The notes under the pieces: generated by a model
The model's database searches: none
Seen by the model: the letters and a program-made list of their open reading frames with translations, nothing else
What the model was told of the DNA's origin: nothing
Made by a program: the position numbers and the translations under genes
Assembly (NCBI GenBank): GCA_019096065.1
Contig: JAGUCH010000003.1
Location: forward strand, 4,340,001 to 4,404,000
DNA: 64,000 nucleotides
Origin: Paracyclopina nana
Taxonomy: Eukaryota; Arthropoda; Copepoda; Cyclopoida; Cyclopettidae
Direction of reading: 5' to 3'
Part shown: positions 34,073-47,255 of the stretch, one piece after another
How positions within the stretch are numbered: position 1 is the first letter of the stretch
Layout of the letters: each line of letters starts with the position of its first letter

Positions 34073-35793
34073 AGTGACTCAAGATTTGTTACTAAGCTAT
34101 GCTGCCTTTAAGGTGCAACCACTTGTGGTAATTCCATGTGAGTCAGTGAACTTTCTAAAATTGACTCATCTTTAGATGCCTTCGTAGCATGAGCCAGCAG
34201 CGGTGTAATGAACAAAAAGTTTGTTGTAGAATATCAACACTTGTGCACAGAAACTATATTGATCACACGCAGCGCAAAGCAACTGCTGCTAACCGTTCTT
34301 TTTCTTCCTTCGAAATGTGCTGATTTTTTACATCTTGTTCAGCAGAGTAAAGGATTTATTGCGTCTTCGCATATTTTCTGCATAGCTAGTCCCTTTACCA
34401 GATGAGGCTGTTCTCAAATTCGTAAAATTCCCAAATTTGTAAGCGTGAAGAATAGCTTCCTCTAAAAAAACCGCGGACGTCATATGCAGCAATTTTGCGA
34501 GAGAAAATAGACGTGATAAAATGCTACCTAATAGTCATAAAACATTTTTCATTTTTAGTGTTCATTTTTTATCTTATGCATAGCCTATTTTCGGATTGCG
34601 CAAAAACTCTAAAATTCTTTTCTTTGTGTGTGTCCACCATGCATCGACATAATTTGCTATGTTTTTCAATTTAGTGCATCTGGACAAGAAAAGCACTTAT
34701 TTAGTTTTTATGTTGCTATTCTGAAAATGTCGTGATGGAGAAAGTTGGAAGAGAGTGATGGAAAAAAATTCAAGGCCATCGGTTTCCCATATGTATGGCT
34801 TTTTCGCAAAATGCAACCACACGTGCACACGAAGGCATTTTGGGTATTGATCTATCAGTTATTGCACATGCATTTTTGCAATCTACACTAAAGGCTCCCT
34901 GCTCCAAAGAGTTGAGCTTCTTAAGTTTGCCATAAACATCCACATTAATATTTCATGCCATATTTCCCTTGCTGGGGGTCTTTTTGCGGGTGGGCGACTA
35001 AATGTGCTTGCTTATGCTTTCTAATTGATATTGCATATGGAATGACTCACCTTCTTGGTTCTTGTTCATGAAGTGTACAATTGCAATAGCCAAATGTAAT
35101 CGACCAGCTTTCTACCAATTTTAAATGATGATGAAGTTTTAGTTAATTTAGTCTCTGCAGTTTTTATAGTGGCTATCATTTTCAATGAATAAATAACGTA
35201 TATCGACAATCACAAAAATCGTCGGTGAATTTGATTTGGTGGAGGCCGGTTTAGCTTGAGCAATAATTCATCAATTGGATCGATCCAACAAAGCTCGTGA
35301 GCTTGTAACTGGCGAGCATAATTATTGTCAATTATGCATTGACCGCAATTTCCGAATGTCTGCCAATTAACTTCCAGAAGAAGGTTAAATTGAAATTATT
35401 ACAATTCATCAGTGGAGCTGTAAGCTGGGGGATTTATTGAACCGAGTTGCATTCACTGTCAAGGTAGAGTACTGAAGGCCTGGTTGCTTCAAAGGTAGAA
35501 GTGTGTATACACTGTACATGCTACATATGTCACAGAAAGGCGGTTAGTGTGGTCCGCGACATCATAAGGTCACAATACACAGCAAGAAAAGGCAAGGAAG
35601 ACAATAATCAATAAGAAAAAAGACTGCCTCGTTGTTACCACCATTAAAGTTGTAGCCAAGCTCATTATATGCTGGCTTTGGCCCATTATCGATCAAAAGT
35701 GTGAGTGTGTGCCAATAATGTGCCCCATATAGAGTATGCTTGCTTGAGTCATAATCAAGGGACTCGAGTGGAAAGTTTCAACTCTCCGTAAAA
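34073..35793. other. Intergenic region between BRI3-like and C1q-type genes
   Basis: 1.7 kb of A-T rich sequence between divergent genes. No coding potential, repeat or RNA gene is supported. It probably contains upstream elements and perhaps non-coding first exons. Confidence 0.4.
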
Positions 35794-38700
35794 ATGGTCG
35801 TGGAAACAATAAACGAGGAAGCTAACAGGCTTCGCGAGGAAAGAAGGGCGAAAATGCAGGCCATCAAGGATAACATGGACAACAGCCTTTGGAGAGATGG
35901 GGTCACTTCTGCTCCAAGTGTACGTGAAGTGGATGAGTTCCACGAGGAGCTGACTGCAGCAGAGAAACGCAAGCGGACAGCAGAGAAAATGATGAAAATG
36001 GCGGACGCTGGGCCCAAAGCCAAATTGCAGTTGTCATCGAGGCCCAAAGAGAGTAATCAGGTATATAGGATAACGATTTTTTCTTTCAAATGACCTTTAC
36101 CTTCGATTGATTGATTGCCTTTCAGGCTTTCACTGATGATGACCTGGACATTTTAGAAAGCAGTCTGGTCAGCGAAGCTCTCAGCCGCTCCAGAAGAACC
36201 AGTGTGCCAAGGAGTCAGCAGCAACAATTGGACAATGACATCGCGGACATTTTTCACGATGATGAAGAAATCACTGGCAGCAAATCCATGATGATTGTCA
36301 AGTCGCACAATGCTGACACTGACATCGTAGATGTGGCTAAAAGGCGCAAGTATAATAGCTTTAGAGCGTCGTCTGAAAAGTCCAGATCCTCCCTTGGGGA
36401 CATCTCAGAGACGAAAATGGTACAAGAGTACAACGACAATGGCAACCGAGCATTCAAAGTGAACAATGGTATTGGCACAGCCAATAATGATAGGGAGGAC
36501 AGCAAAAGACAAAGTTTCTTTATGAGCCTTAAAGGTAGAAGCAGTATTTTTAATAATGCAGCTATGGTGATAGCCTTATTGTATCACTATATTGTAATTT
36601 TAAGGTAATAATGCGGATAATGGCAATGCGAGGCCGCTGTCGCATACCACCAAAGTGTATGAAAATGGCGCCTACAAGGACGATAAATCCATGTCATCAA
36701 GGTCAAAAATCGAGAATGGAAGTGATCCACTCAGCCAAAGTTTGCCCACGTGGGACTTGAAAAATATGAAAAAAGAAAGCCAAGAGGTGAAATGCGTGTA
36801 CGACTCGCGTATCTTTGGGACTGCAGTGGATGACGGGGAGTACTTGAAAACCATGTCGAAGGATATAGTGGAATCGGATGCTGAGGACATGGCCTCCAAA
36901 AAGTCGGGGGGCAAAAAAGATGCTTTTAAAGAGTTCCTAAATGCGAGCTTCAGCAGAGGCTCGGAAGGGCTACAGAAGAAAAGCTGCAAGGTAATACATT
37001 TTCAGTATCTTTCTGTGTACCCATACAATAGTTTGGTCAAAACTTTTAAATGACTATTTGGATGTGTGCATAGAGATCGATCACAATTCATTGAAAGTAG
37101 AATAATCCATTTTTAGTTGCTAACAACGCTCAAAATGGACTTTCATAATTTATGAGGATAAATGGCTAGTAAATACTCTTTGCGTTTATCTACCTAAAAT
37201 ATACCTAATTGATTGTAGGTGGATCCGTGCAGTGAAAGCGGCCTTAGTCTGAGCGTAGTGAAGCTAGAAAAGGAATGCAACGAAGGCCTGACGCGGTCGG
37301 ACGACACCACGATAGACTGTATCGACCTTAACGACCATGAATACGAGAGCGTGACCACAACATACACGACAAGGTCAGATTCGCCGACAATTAGTATGCG
37401 GACGGCGTCTGAGTTTGGCGATCCAGACGGGAGGGGTCGCGCCAAGGTCAAAAAAGGCCTCGATCACTCAATCATGGACCAAATGCACACCATGGTGGGC
37501 TCGGTATTTGGCTCAGGCTCGGGTCGCCAAAACGGGATGAAGAGTGCGGGTCGACCCCAAACGCACCAAGAGAAGACCAACTATATGGACTCGCACGACT
37601 CAAATTCTGCCCATAAATCGGCCAAGAGAATGTCCTGCTGGACTTTGATATTTCTGCTAGCTGTGGATGCGTTCACGATTGGCCTTGTGTTGGCCCTATT
37701 TTCGCATCATGCCACTTACCACACAGGTGCTTAGTACTACATTTCAGTACATGCATGCATTATCTTAATGTTCTTACAAATAGAATATCGAGATGTATAT
37801 CCTTCTGAGGGAGATGCGTCTGGAAGGTCAGATGTGGTGCCAAGGCAGGAGAGGCGTATTTCGGGCTCAGGGGGAATCGGTGGCGACATTGAAGGTCGAA
37901 TTTTGTCGAGAAATATCAGCGTCGAAGCCCAGAGTGACCTTTCGACGACAGCGCCTCGCGATCCAGGTACTTTTTTCACAGACATAATTGATTTACGGTT
38001 TTTTTACTTTATCTCCATAGAAGTGATGTGCCTTAATTCTTTCTTAGTGTAAAACGTAGTAGATATTATGTAGATGTTTTCAACTTTCCTATTTTCTTCC
38101 TCTCCTCTTCCTTCATTTAGGCATCAGCGGTGATGATGATGGCCGAACCTCGATTAAACGAGACGAACGAGACATCATCATTCGAAAGTCCTTTCAGGTT
38201 TTGGAGGTAAGGTCTTTTTTAATAGGTGTGCGTGAACTTTTCCTTGCATTTCTCAATAATGTACGCATATAGGTGGACTCTCCGTCGCCTAATCAAAAGC
38301 CACCAGCTCTTCCAAAGTTTGCAACTGCAACAATGACAACAACTTTTACTACGACCGCAACAAGTAGTTCTTCCTCCACAACTACGACGGCAAAGCCTGA
38401 TAGAACTACTACAACGAGTCATTCATTGATGAGTGATTTGCAAGAGCAAATAAGGAGCGTGCGCAACCAGTTTAACTACGGTTTGTACATACTATGAAAA
38501 GACATTAAAATGGATGTGTGATTTTGTGGTGTCCTTGAATTCGCACACATCATGCTATTAAAAGTTGAATGACTTTCTCCTCCCTCTACAGATATCACGC
38601 AAAGCAATGATGAATGGAGGATCGAAATAGAAAGTCTCCGACAAGAAATCAACCTACTCAGTGAGTGCGACTCATTAACTATAAATGTATACTTATCTTG

Positions 38701-39239
38701 AGCGCCTTAATGAATTTCAGAAAAGCCGCCAGCTTTCGCCTGTCACAAATCGATCCCTCATACTTTGAGGGGCACGGTCACGTTTTCTGGATGCAATGTT
38801 CCCACAGAGGGCATGAATCCGCAGACTGGAATATTCACAGTCAAAGTCCCTGGCATTTACCACATTTCCTTCACTGGCCTTTTCATGGCTCTACAAGGCC
38901 ATGGTGTGAATGCAGACATTATTCGTCGCAGGCAATCCACCGAGGTCAATTTGGGCAGATCCAAAGCGGACACCAACGAAATCGCAACTTTTCTCACTCA
39001 GGGTAAATCAGATGGGAACAATTCATAAGTGCATGGCGTTCACGCAACCTTTGCTGCATTTTGTAGGGACTGATGATGACTTGTTTGCCACAACTACTGT
39101 GATTACCATGGACAGGTTTGAGGTCGGCGATGAGGTCTTCATAAAAATGGACATTGATGGTGACCACGGAAAGTCGTACATATTTTCCTCTCCCGATCGG
39201 GTGTCTATTCACTTTGTCGGGCAAAAGATATCAGATTAA
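35794..39239 (+). CDS. Type II membrane protein with C-terminal C1q-like domain
   Basis: Ten exons (35794-36060, 36126-36534, 36605-36990, 37219-37726, 37784-37966, 38121-38206, 38273-38480, 38592-38660, 38721-39002, 39067-39239) encode 856 residues. About 490 cytosolic residues, rich in Ser, Asp and Lys and mostly disordered, begin with a charged helix. One membrane span lies at about 494-517 (CWTLIFLLAVDAFTIGLVLA). The ectodomain has a Thr-rich mucin-like stretch (about 610-650), a short coiled coil (LQEQIRSVRNQF, IESLRQEINLL) and a C1q/TNF-like jelly roll (about 715-856: HTLRGTVTFSGC, FTVKVPGIYHISFTGLFMAL, EVFIKMDIDGDHGKSYIFSS). The coiled coil and C1q head suggest a trimeric cell-surface ligand or adhesion molecule. 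No named orthologue is recognised. Confidence 0.78.
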
Positions 39240-39393
39240 CTTGAATACACTATTTTCAGTGATGAGACCTTTCGCATCAACTAGAAATATGGTTCCCTTT
39301 ATTTTAAATTGCACCTTTTAAAAGCAGTTCGTAGGTAGAAAAATTAAACATGTCAATTGCTAAATCCTCTAAGCTAATTTGGAATGATTAGTT

Positions 39394-40363
39394 CTAGCTG
39401 GAAAGTTGAGCAGTCTCGAATTTCAGCTCTAGGGCGATCTCGTCGTCGTCGTCATCGTCTTGGTCATCTTTGGTCATTTTGCTCGTCGGACTTCTCTCCT
39501 CCATTTTGAAGGGCAGCTTCACTTTGAGGGGAGTCGAGGCCTTCCTTTTGTTGGGAGACGAGGCGGGGGACTTTTTGCCAATTTGGCTCGCCTGCTCCTG
39601 CTCCGGACTCTTGAACACCTCTTCCTTGGGAATTTTCGTTTTGCGCCTGTACTGGCCATGCACGGTCCGCATGTGCTTCCAGAGGTCGGACAAGACCTTG
39701 CCGCACACCTGGCACTCCCTACGCACCCCTTTGTGCACGGCCTCGATGTGGGGCTCGAGGCTGGATTTGGTGGTGAAGATTTTGCCGCAGTGCGGACACG
39801 GCTCCGACTCGTCCTTCATGCCCATGTGGATGGTACGGACGTGTCTGTCCAGGTGGCCTTTTTTGCTGAACACTTTGCCGCACTCGGGGCACTTGGCGGG
39901 CTTGAAGATCTGCAGGCCCAAGTGGACTTGTTCGATGTGCCTGTTGAGCGTGCACTTTTTGGACAGGAGTTTGCAGCAGTGCGGGCACACGACCCCGTCC
40001 ACCTCGGGGTGGACCACTTTCACGTGTTTCGTCACCTACGCGTGACATATGCTGAATAATAACTTTGTTTATACATAGGAGCTACATTGTACGTACCTCT
40101 TCGTTTTCGAGGAGCAATTTGCTGCAGATGGGACACTTCTTCTCCAGCTCTTCCATATCTTCCAAGGCCCCGACGACCTCGCCCTCCTCCTTGGCGTGCA
40201 CCTTGACTTGCGGAGCGTTGGCCAGTCGCTGAGCCAGCAGAAAGTAGGGGTCATCCTCGACGGCCTTCTCCTCCTCCTCGTTCATCTCATCCTCGATGTC
40301 GAGGGCCTCCCTGAGGAGGTTGATTTCCCTGGGCGAGAGGTGGATGATGGCGTAGTTGTCCAT
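39394..40363 (-). CDS. Five-finger C2H2 zinc-finger protein
   Basis: Exons 40097-40363 and 39394-40035 encode 302 residues. An acidic N terminus (about 1-80) is followed by five C2H2 fingers: CPICSKLLLENEEVTKH (split by the intron), CPHCCKLLSKKCTLNRH, CPECGKVFSKKGHLDRH, CPHCGKIFTTKSSLEPH and a shortened one, CQVCGKVLSDLWKHMRTVH. The C-terminal third is basic, with Ser-Pro sites, then an Asp run (DDDDDD). A nuclear DNA- or RNA-binding role is likely; targets are unknown. The ATG at 40363 is the first ATG after a G-C rich leader. The coding region is G-C rich, which creates long antisense ORFs. Confidence 0.85.
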
Positions 40364-40607
40364 GGTGGTGGAGGTAGTCGTGGAAGAGGAAGACAGGTGG
40401 AACGACAACTGTCGGCCCCATGAGATCGCAGGCTCCGGAGGGAGAAGCAAAGAGACCCAGCACGTAGAGCAATAGGCTATGCGACGATCGCAAGGGGCTC
40501 ACCGTGCGCAGCTTGCGCGCGCACTAATCTACCTTACCGCTATAGTACACACCTCTCACCTGTTCCAGCCAGCTAGCGGACCGGCTGGAGCTCGCCCATG
40601 CTACACT

Positions 40608-40614
40608 CTTTATA
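40608..40614 (-). promoter_or_regulatory. TATA box candidate of the C2H2 gene
   Basis: TATAAAG on the minus strand, 245 nt upstream of the ATG at 40363, in G-C rich flanking sequence. A 5' UTR intron is possible (donor-like CACGGTGAGC at about 40501). Confidence 0.4.
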
Positions 40615-43600
40615 CAGTGGCTTAGCGTCCCAATGCAATGAACAATACGCCAGGCTTTCGATGCGGCCCGATAAGAAATCGAGGGCGCGAGCAGCCTAGG
40701 AGAGCGCGCGCCGCCTTTACTACAGCATATTAGGCCCTTTAAATGCGGCTTTTAAAGCTCCTCCAAGGATACGATGCCAATCACTTTTTCTTAGTTGAGC
40801 GCTCCGCTCAGTGAGAATTCCTGGAAAGATAAGACTTCCTGCTCCTTTTGCTAGGAAAGATAAGAGCAACTTTTCAGCCTGCGCTCCAATGGTGATTCCC
40901 TTGAGTTACTATAACGTTTTGTACATTTGATTGCAGCTTACGCGCAAACCATTCATTGCATGGCCATACCTTTTTTTTCATTCAGAAACCCATGCAAACG
41001 TCTAAACCTAATATTAATTTGAGGAAAACATCTTTTCTGTTCCCAAAAAATGAGCCCTAAAAACCTCTTGTTTTTGCACTTGGGTCCAAAAGTTGGTATC
41101 TAGCTCAGCCCAGGAGCATTTCTGAGGGAATGTTGCATAACATCATAGTATGAAAATCATCCCACCTCATATGGATGAATGCATTTAGTTTTTGATTTTT
41201 TTAATTCCAAGATTTGGCCAAACAATGAATGGTAAGCTAAAGAGCGAAAGTTACATTTTTAAAGGTCTTTGATTAGCAGGCTTTGACAACATTTCTCAAA
41301 ACATACAATAGGGTATTGAACAGCCCTGTAAGGTAACTATCAAAAACTTACTAAGCCTCTCTGTACCAAAGCTGGTTGTCATCAAAGTGTCATAAATGGT
41401 TGCATCCATGCCATATACTTTTTACCTAATTCTTGATTTGAACATTGTTACTTGGGTAAAAGTAATCAACCTTCATTCAAAATCATGGTAGCATGAAGGT
41501 TACTTTTTCAAGTCGATTCTCGCAACCTCTCATAGAAAAACTAAACGGCTTTTCTTTACTGATAAGCCAAGATATGCTCTGATAGCTCTTAGCATTGAAG
41601 GAAGTTCATGCTTCAACGCTGCAAAATTCGGGATTTTTTTTGCTTGCGGACCTCGAGGGCAATTTTCAAGACAAATCAATAAATACAAATTATGTCGTTG
41701 GCCACCAATGTTATTCATTCAATATCCTTCGGCACTAAAAACAACCCTCAAATGCTGCTGCATACAACTTGCAACACAATGGAAGTAATGTTGTTTCACT
41801 CCTTTTTCGGAGAAAGCCGAGTGACCTATTTTAGTTCCGCTTGGCAACAAATGCTTGCGTTATGCCTAAAATGACCTATTTTAATGCATATTTATTAGCT
41901 CATTTGGATTATTATTACGGGGTTAAAGCAAAGACACATGATTTTTAAAGGTGACATTTTTCAAACATTATCTCAAGGCTCGAGCCTTCTCAACGATCTC
42001 GTTGCATCTAGACAAAAGCGAAAGCTCCACCTCGTTGACCTCTTTTTCTAGAAGGAGAGAAGGAGGAGCCAAAAGTAGAGATTGCCGGTAGATTACTGAA
42101 AAAAATACTTATGTGCGGGGATATGTAACAAATTGAAGCGCCGCTGGGGCATCCTCGCAGGTGACCGGGACATTTAATTGGTTAAATTAATGAGTGCAGC
42201 GGCCGTGAAGCTCCGCCTCTCACAAAAAATTTGCGTTGAGCTGAGCAACAAGTGGGGAAAGTGAAAGCTGCCTTGAGCCCTTGAGCGAAATTCACAAATC
42301 GAGGCAGGAGAAGAGAACAAGCACAGAGGCCGCGGCAACTTTTAGCTCCTCAGCAACAACGATGCGTTGACAACGACTTTGCGGCGGCCGCGGCCTCCAC
42401 GGAGCCTCGTGCGACGATAAAAAGCTCCTACTGTTGCGCTTGAGTATTTGCTTTGGAATACTATACTTAAGCTGCTTCAATATAAATTCACAGAATGCCA
42501 AAATTGTCCGAGTTATTTAAGATTGATGGAATTTGGGAATAAATGCAAGGTGTAAACAAATCTTGAACAGACTTAATTTTCAGCAGACTTTTTGGAAGGT
42601 GCCCATGGGGAACTCTGGGCCTTTTTCGATCGGACTTAGTAAGAAATTATGCGGCTAGCTAATCACCTATTTTTTTTATTATCGAGTGAGCGTGCTAAGG
42701 AATTTTAAAACCAATAATGGAAGCAGAGTAGGTCAGCCTCGCCAAATAGGTCATTATCACAAAACGCTAGCTGTCTTTTTTTTATTGAGAAAAAAAAAGG
42801 CGGTGACCTCAATTCGGGGCTCTGAATATCGCGTACCTCTTAAAAAGCTCACGAAACCTTGGTCTTTCAGAGCTGTTTTCTCATAGTTGTTTTTTTATGA
42901 AAACGTTGATTTCAATTTCATAAGGGGAAACATTCTGCAACTTTATTGATAAATTATACGGAAAAAAGCAAACTGGTTATTTTCCCTCATGGCATCATCA
43001 CACTGCCATTTACAATAAAATAGCAGTTTCAATCACGTTCATAAGATTTGATAAAAAGAAGCGTTGGTATGAAGCTATAATCATAGGGAGAAACGTTGCA
43101 ATTGATTGGTATATTGACTGATTTCCAAAGTTGCATTCAAGTTCGCCGTGAGAAAATGTGCCAGTTGTCTGATCATCTCTAGATCGCATTTTCCATTAGT
43201 CTGGGTTTCAACCACCTTTTTAATGGGGGGAAATTGCTTTGATTTAAGGGCCCAGTTATTTTTAAACTGGTTTGCGCCAAGCTACTGTAGAGTTGTGCCT
43301 AAAAAAGAAAACGGTAGGATCTCTTTTGACTTGTTCAATTTAATGCTTGCTTGGGGCTTCATTCGGCAACACCTCCTCATTTTTCTCCATCCCGAGAAAA
43401 CTGCCGTTACAAAGATACCCTAAATAGCTGGTGTATTATTCAGCTTGCCTTAAAGTATTCTTAAATGCAGATAATCATCATGGGATCGAGGTTTGCGGTC
43501 GTCGTAATCTTCGCTTTGCAGCTGCGTTTCCGTCATTTTGTCAATATCATGTGAGGTTTTTTCCAAAAAATAAAAGGATCTCTGGCCGCAAATGCAGCCT

Positions 43601-44801
43601 TTTTCCAAATCCGTCACTTTTCCAGCAACTTTCTTTGGGAATTCTCAATTTTCCGATTCTCATCATCAATTTTGTTTCGATATGCATTTTTTGGCAAGGA
43701 AACATGGAGAAGCCGCTATTGAGAAAACTGAAGTTTCACTACATAGTAGCTGAAAGTATACACAAAAAACTGCAATTTGGGGAGATTTCGTGGCTGGCCA
43801 TTTTTGAGTTTCTTCTCGGCACTTGCTAAAACATCTGCCCAAAACGAAGACGCACGCGGTGCCGTTTTCCAGATCTGACAGTTTCCAAATTCTTACATGG
43901 CTCGCAATGGGGCGCAAATATGCATCTACTACGAATAACGTGTTATGCATCTCTCTTTTGTTGCATCTAAGTTATTGCACCAGGCTTCCTTCCTAAGTTC
44001 ATTTTAATAATTGGGTCAAGATCAATATGGTTTGTTGTAATTGCAATTTCATCGCCTAGATAAACCAATTAAAATAATGGCGTGAACAGAAATGATTCAT
44101 TGAACTGTGAAAAAACTTAATAGCTTAACAAGCAAAAAAAGTATACCTACAGCACACTATAGATCTTTTTCATATGCTCCGCAATTTCGAATGCTACTAG
44201 AATGATGGCACAGTGAGACCAAGTCAATTTCAAACCCAAAAATACTCACGGTCATGAAATGATGAAAAATCGTAGCCATGCATGTTTTCTAGACTCCTCC
44301 GTAAGATTGCGATTTTTTAGGGGCCTGCATTACCCCGATGTGATTTGGTTTTTGGCTACAACAAGTGAGAGTGGTCAAAAGTCTTGTTCGAGTCGTCAGT
44401 CCATCTTCGTAAGCTTTGCTGCAAGCAACTTGGAGAGAAGATTGACCCAGTGACCAACAAATGCTCTGATAAACCAATTTTTTCATCATGAGAGTGACAC
44501 ACAAAATTTTGTGCTTTGCCGCTATTCTTGTCCTTTCTGGTAAGAATTTTCTCATTATCTGATAATACCAATGTTCAAAGATATGTAGCACAATATTGTA
44601 TATACGATATTAAAGGTAACCTCAAAGGATTTTAATCGTAGCTTTCTGTGTAATTCTTCAGTTTGCATCATTTAGAGTTACAGCAATGTCACAATAGCCT
44701 GCAAGGACATAATCAGCCAGCAAAATAGCAATAAGCTCCAAAGGACTGAATGTCGAAATTGCTAGGAAAACGCGTCATCTGCATTTTCTTCATGCACACA
44801 A
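40615..44801. other. Large intergenic region
   Basis: 4.2 kb without a supportable gene. It holds a diverged copy of a dispersed repeat (about 41075-41180) and a G-C rich patch at about 42290-42420. Open frames at 43148-43423 and 43431-43829 look like chance: they lack domains and splice logic. Distal promoters for the flanking divergent genes may lie here. Confidence 0.45.
41075..41180 (+). repeat. Dispersed repeat, copy 2
   Basis: Shares ATCTAGCTCAGCCCAGGAGC and GAATGTTGCATAACATC-type words with 13480-13560, in the same order and orientation. Confidence 0.6.
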
Positions 44802-45570
44802 ATGACAAGATCGACTGTTATAATTCTGCTGGTGATTTCAGGAGTCCATCGGTCCTGTCATGGATGCATCGGGGGCTTCAATGAAGACATCTCCCGTATG
44901 CTTCGCCTCAACAACATTTTTGGGCCATCTTCATCAGAGGGATCTGGCGGAAATGAAATCAGCGGCTCACAATCCATCACGAGAATCAACTCACCCGGGC
45001 AAAGGTTCACGGCCACGCATGGCATCACCGCAAAGGCTGGCGAAAAAAGGCTTTTTGTGTTCGTGGTCGATAGGCAAGATGTCAATTATATGGCTGTCAG
45101 CTCTAACATTGCCATCGAGGGCACACGAGGAGGGCCTGAACGGTACGAGCTATACATGAAATACGGAAAACCGCCATCAACGACCAATTACGACCAGAGA
45201 AGCGTCTTGACAGCTTCTGACAGCTATATTGGAGATGTCCTGTATAGGTGAGAATAACGCATCAGCCATTCCCAAGCATGTACAAGTTTGTGACAGATTG
45301 CGCTAATATTTCGCGCAGCAGCAGAAGGGATGAACAATTCCCATGGAAATCGACCATGAGCGTATATACATAGAAGAACACTTTCACTTACTTTCGTCTA
45401 TTTGCAGCCGAGACATCACAGTTCCGAGACCGCAGTTGGGAGAGTACTACTTCCTGCTGGTGGCATACAAAGATTTCCACGAATTATTGGTCACTGCCAT
45501 CTTGGACACGCCACCTGATGAAAGGTCTGCCTCTTTCACCATAAGGAGGATTGGGGAGTATGCTCATTAA
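44802..45570 (+). CDS. Small secreted protein, possible jelly-roll domain
   Basis: Exons 44802-45247 and 45408-45570 encode 202 residues. A signal peptide (about 1-21, MTRSTVIILLVISGVHRSCH) precedes a Ser/Gly-rich segment and a beta-rich domain (about 60-200) with alternating hydrophobic strands: KRLFVFVVDRQDVNYMAVSS, YELYMKYGKPPS, GEYYFLLVAYKDFHELLVTA. The pattern resembles extracellular jelly-roll modules such as bacterial PPC domains or SID-1 ectodomain modules, but this is a shape impression only. There is no membrane anchor, so it is predicted to be secreted. It converges on the orphan membrane protein gene, with 66 bp between stops. Confidence 0.6.
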
Positions 45571-45636
45571 ATTGATATACTATATTTTTGTAAGGCGTTG
45601 TTGAGCTTTTGCAATCACAAATAAAAAACTTAGTTT

Positions 45637-47255
45637 TTAGTATTTGTGCTCGTCAAATCCAGCTAGAGCTTTGGATCTGCACTCCTCCAATTTAGAGTTG
45701 ACATAACGAAAGGTGATGAGGAAGACAAACGTGATTCCCATTATTCCGTAGGCTGCTCCCAGAGAAATCCTCGTTCTTTGGTTTTCAGAGCTATCTAATG
45801 CGCTAACTTCTTCAGATTTCGGTCGCAAGGATCTGAGCACTTTGCATTTTCCTCTCACTTTGAAGTTCCACCTGGCGACCTCCAAGTTAGTTTTTGAGCA
45901 GCAAAAGTTATCTTCGCAGCTTTTGTCGAGGTCATTCAAAGGCTTGATTCCTTCAGCGCAGGCCAACCTCTGGTTGAAATAAACCTCTCTTTTAAATCCA
46001 TTTGGCAACGCTCCTTCAGCATAACATAGCACATTATTCAATTTCAAGCTATTAGAGTTTATGCATACCCTTGTCCGGACCCTGGAGAGCTCTGCCCAAC
46101 CACCATTCACAACAAGCCTGCAGCCTCATGTCTTGGGGATATTGCAGAGGAATATGCTCAATTCGAGCCAGCTGACATCGGCACACTGGGTACTTGAACG
46201 CATACCATGCCACAGGATTGCACCCATAATAATCTCTCGTGCTCGACGAATCCAGCCTCGAGCTTTCGTTGGCAAAATAGAGGGCCTCCAAAAATCCACT
46301 GTCACCCAGCAGACCTCGCAGCTCATTTGAAGTTGCCATCCTTTTAATCATATTAATCATAAATGCATACTTGAATTATAGTTTATACTCATTCGGTAAA
46401 GGCGGAAAAGACCAGAATTTCTTCAAACTCGACATCTTCATAATGAGGTACTTCATTGAGAAATGCTTGGCAGTGGACACGTCCAAGCTGAGAATTGATT
46501 GGATTTTCACCATCAGAGTTTTGGGCTGTTGGATTGCCTTGATTGTTGTCAAACCCACTGTAATTGAATGATTCATGACATGCTGCCAGGTGAAATTGTT
46601 GCCATCAACAAGGACTTCATCAAGAGAGATGATCACTCGTGTCCAGCTCAAATCTGAAAATGTGAAATGTGGGTCAACGTTTGCCTCTGAGCGCATCATA
46701 GTCTGCCCAATAATAATAATAATAATAATATGCAGCCTAACCTGTTCTGCCTTTGATTGGAATTTTGACTTCTATGCGATTGAAGAACACTTGGGTGGCG
46801 TGATCTGCATTATTTGCCTTCCATTCCACGCAGGATTTGGGTACCATATAACGCAAGCTCAGATCGCCGTTGTCAAGCCAGAATTTTTGCGCCGATTCCT
46901 TGCTGCAAATCACGTTGCCCGAGTCAGCAACTAGCCTGCATAAAGCATCTTCGGTCTGATTGGAGTTGTACAAACGACCATAGGACCAGCAAGCAGCATT
47001 ATTTTTCAATCTACCCTTAGACGTGAGGATTTGCAAGCCATGTATGGACAGGTTAATTTTAGCATGATCTATGAGCACAAGGCTTTTTTTGCTTGGATCA
47101 AGGGGATTCCAGGGCGAGCAAAATGAGGTGAGCGGGCATAATGAAGGCACTTGCAGCAAGTTTACAAAATACCCTGCACTGCTGCTGCCTACAAATCTAT
47201 GAAGGCCAAACAAATTGATGCCAAAGATCAGCTCCAATATGCAGAAGATCTTCAT
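45637..47255 (-). CDS. Orphan type I membrane protein, Cys-rich ectodomain
   Basis: Exons 46742-47255, 46389-46653, 46069-46340 and 45637-46013 encode 475 residues. A signal peptide (about 1-27) precedes an ectodomain of about 400 residues with about 18 cysteines and several N-glycosylation sequons, including a VCRCQLARIEH segment and paired cysteines (ACCEWW, FCCSK). A single membrane span (GAAYGIMGITFVFLITFRYV) lies near the C terminus, followed by about 20 cytosolic residues. I do not recognise the family. Acceptors of introns 2 and 3 have weak pyrimidine tracts, so those borders are less certain. Intron 1 holds a TAA microsatellite. Confidence 0.6.
46711..46730. repeat. (TAA)n microsatellite
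   Basis: Perfect TAA repeats over 20 bp in the first intron of the orphan membrane protein gene. Confidence 0.9.

Noticed and set aside
39460..40059. Long plus-strand ORF of 199 codons
   Set aside because: It is antisense to the C2H2 zinc-finger exon, whose fingers are unmistakable.
43148..43829. Two adjacent plus-strand ORFs
   Set aside because: No signal peptide, domain or credible splice pairing; composition matches the surrounding intergenic DNA.
44802..45570. Small secreted protein as a SID-1 ectodomain duplicate
   Set aside because: Only one short shared word was seen; that is not enough to claim homology.
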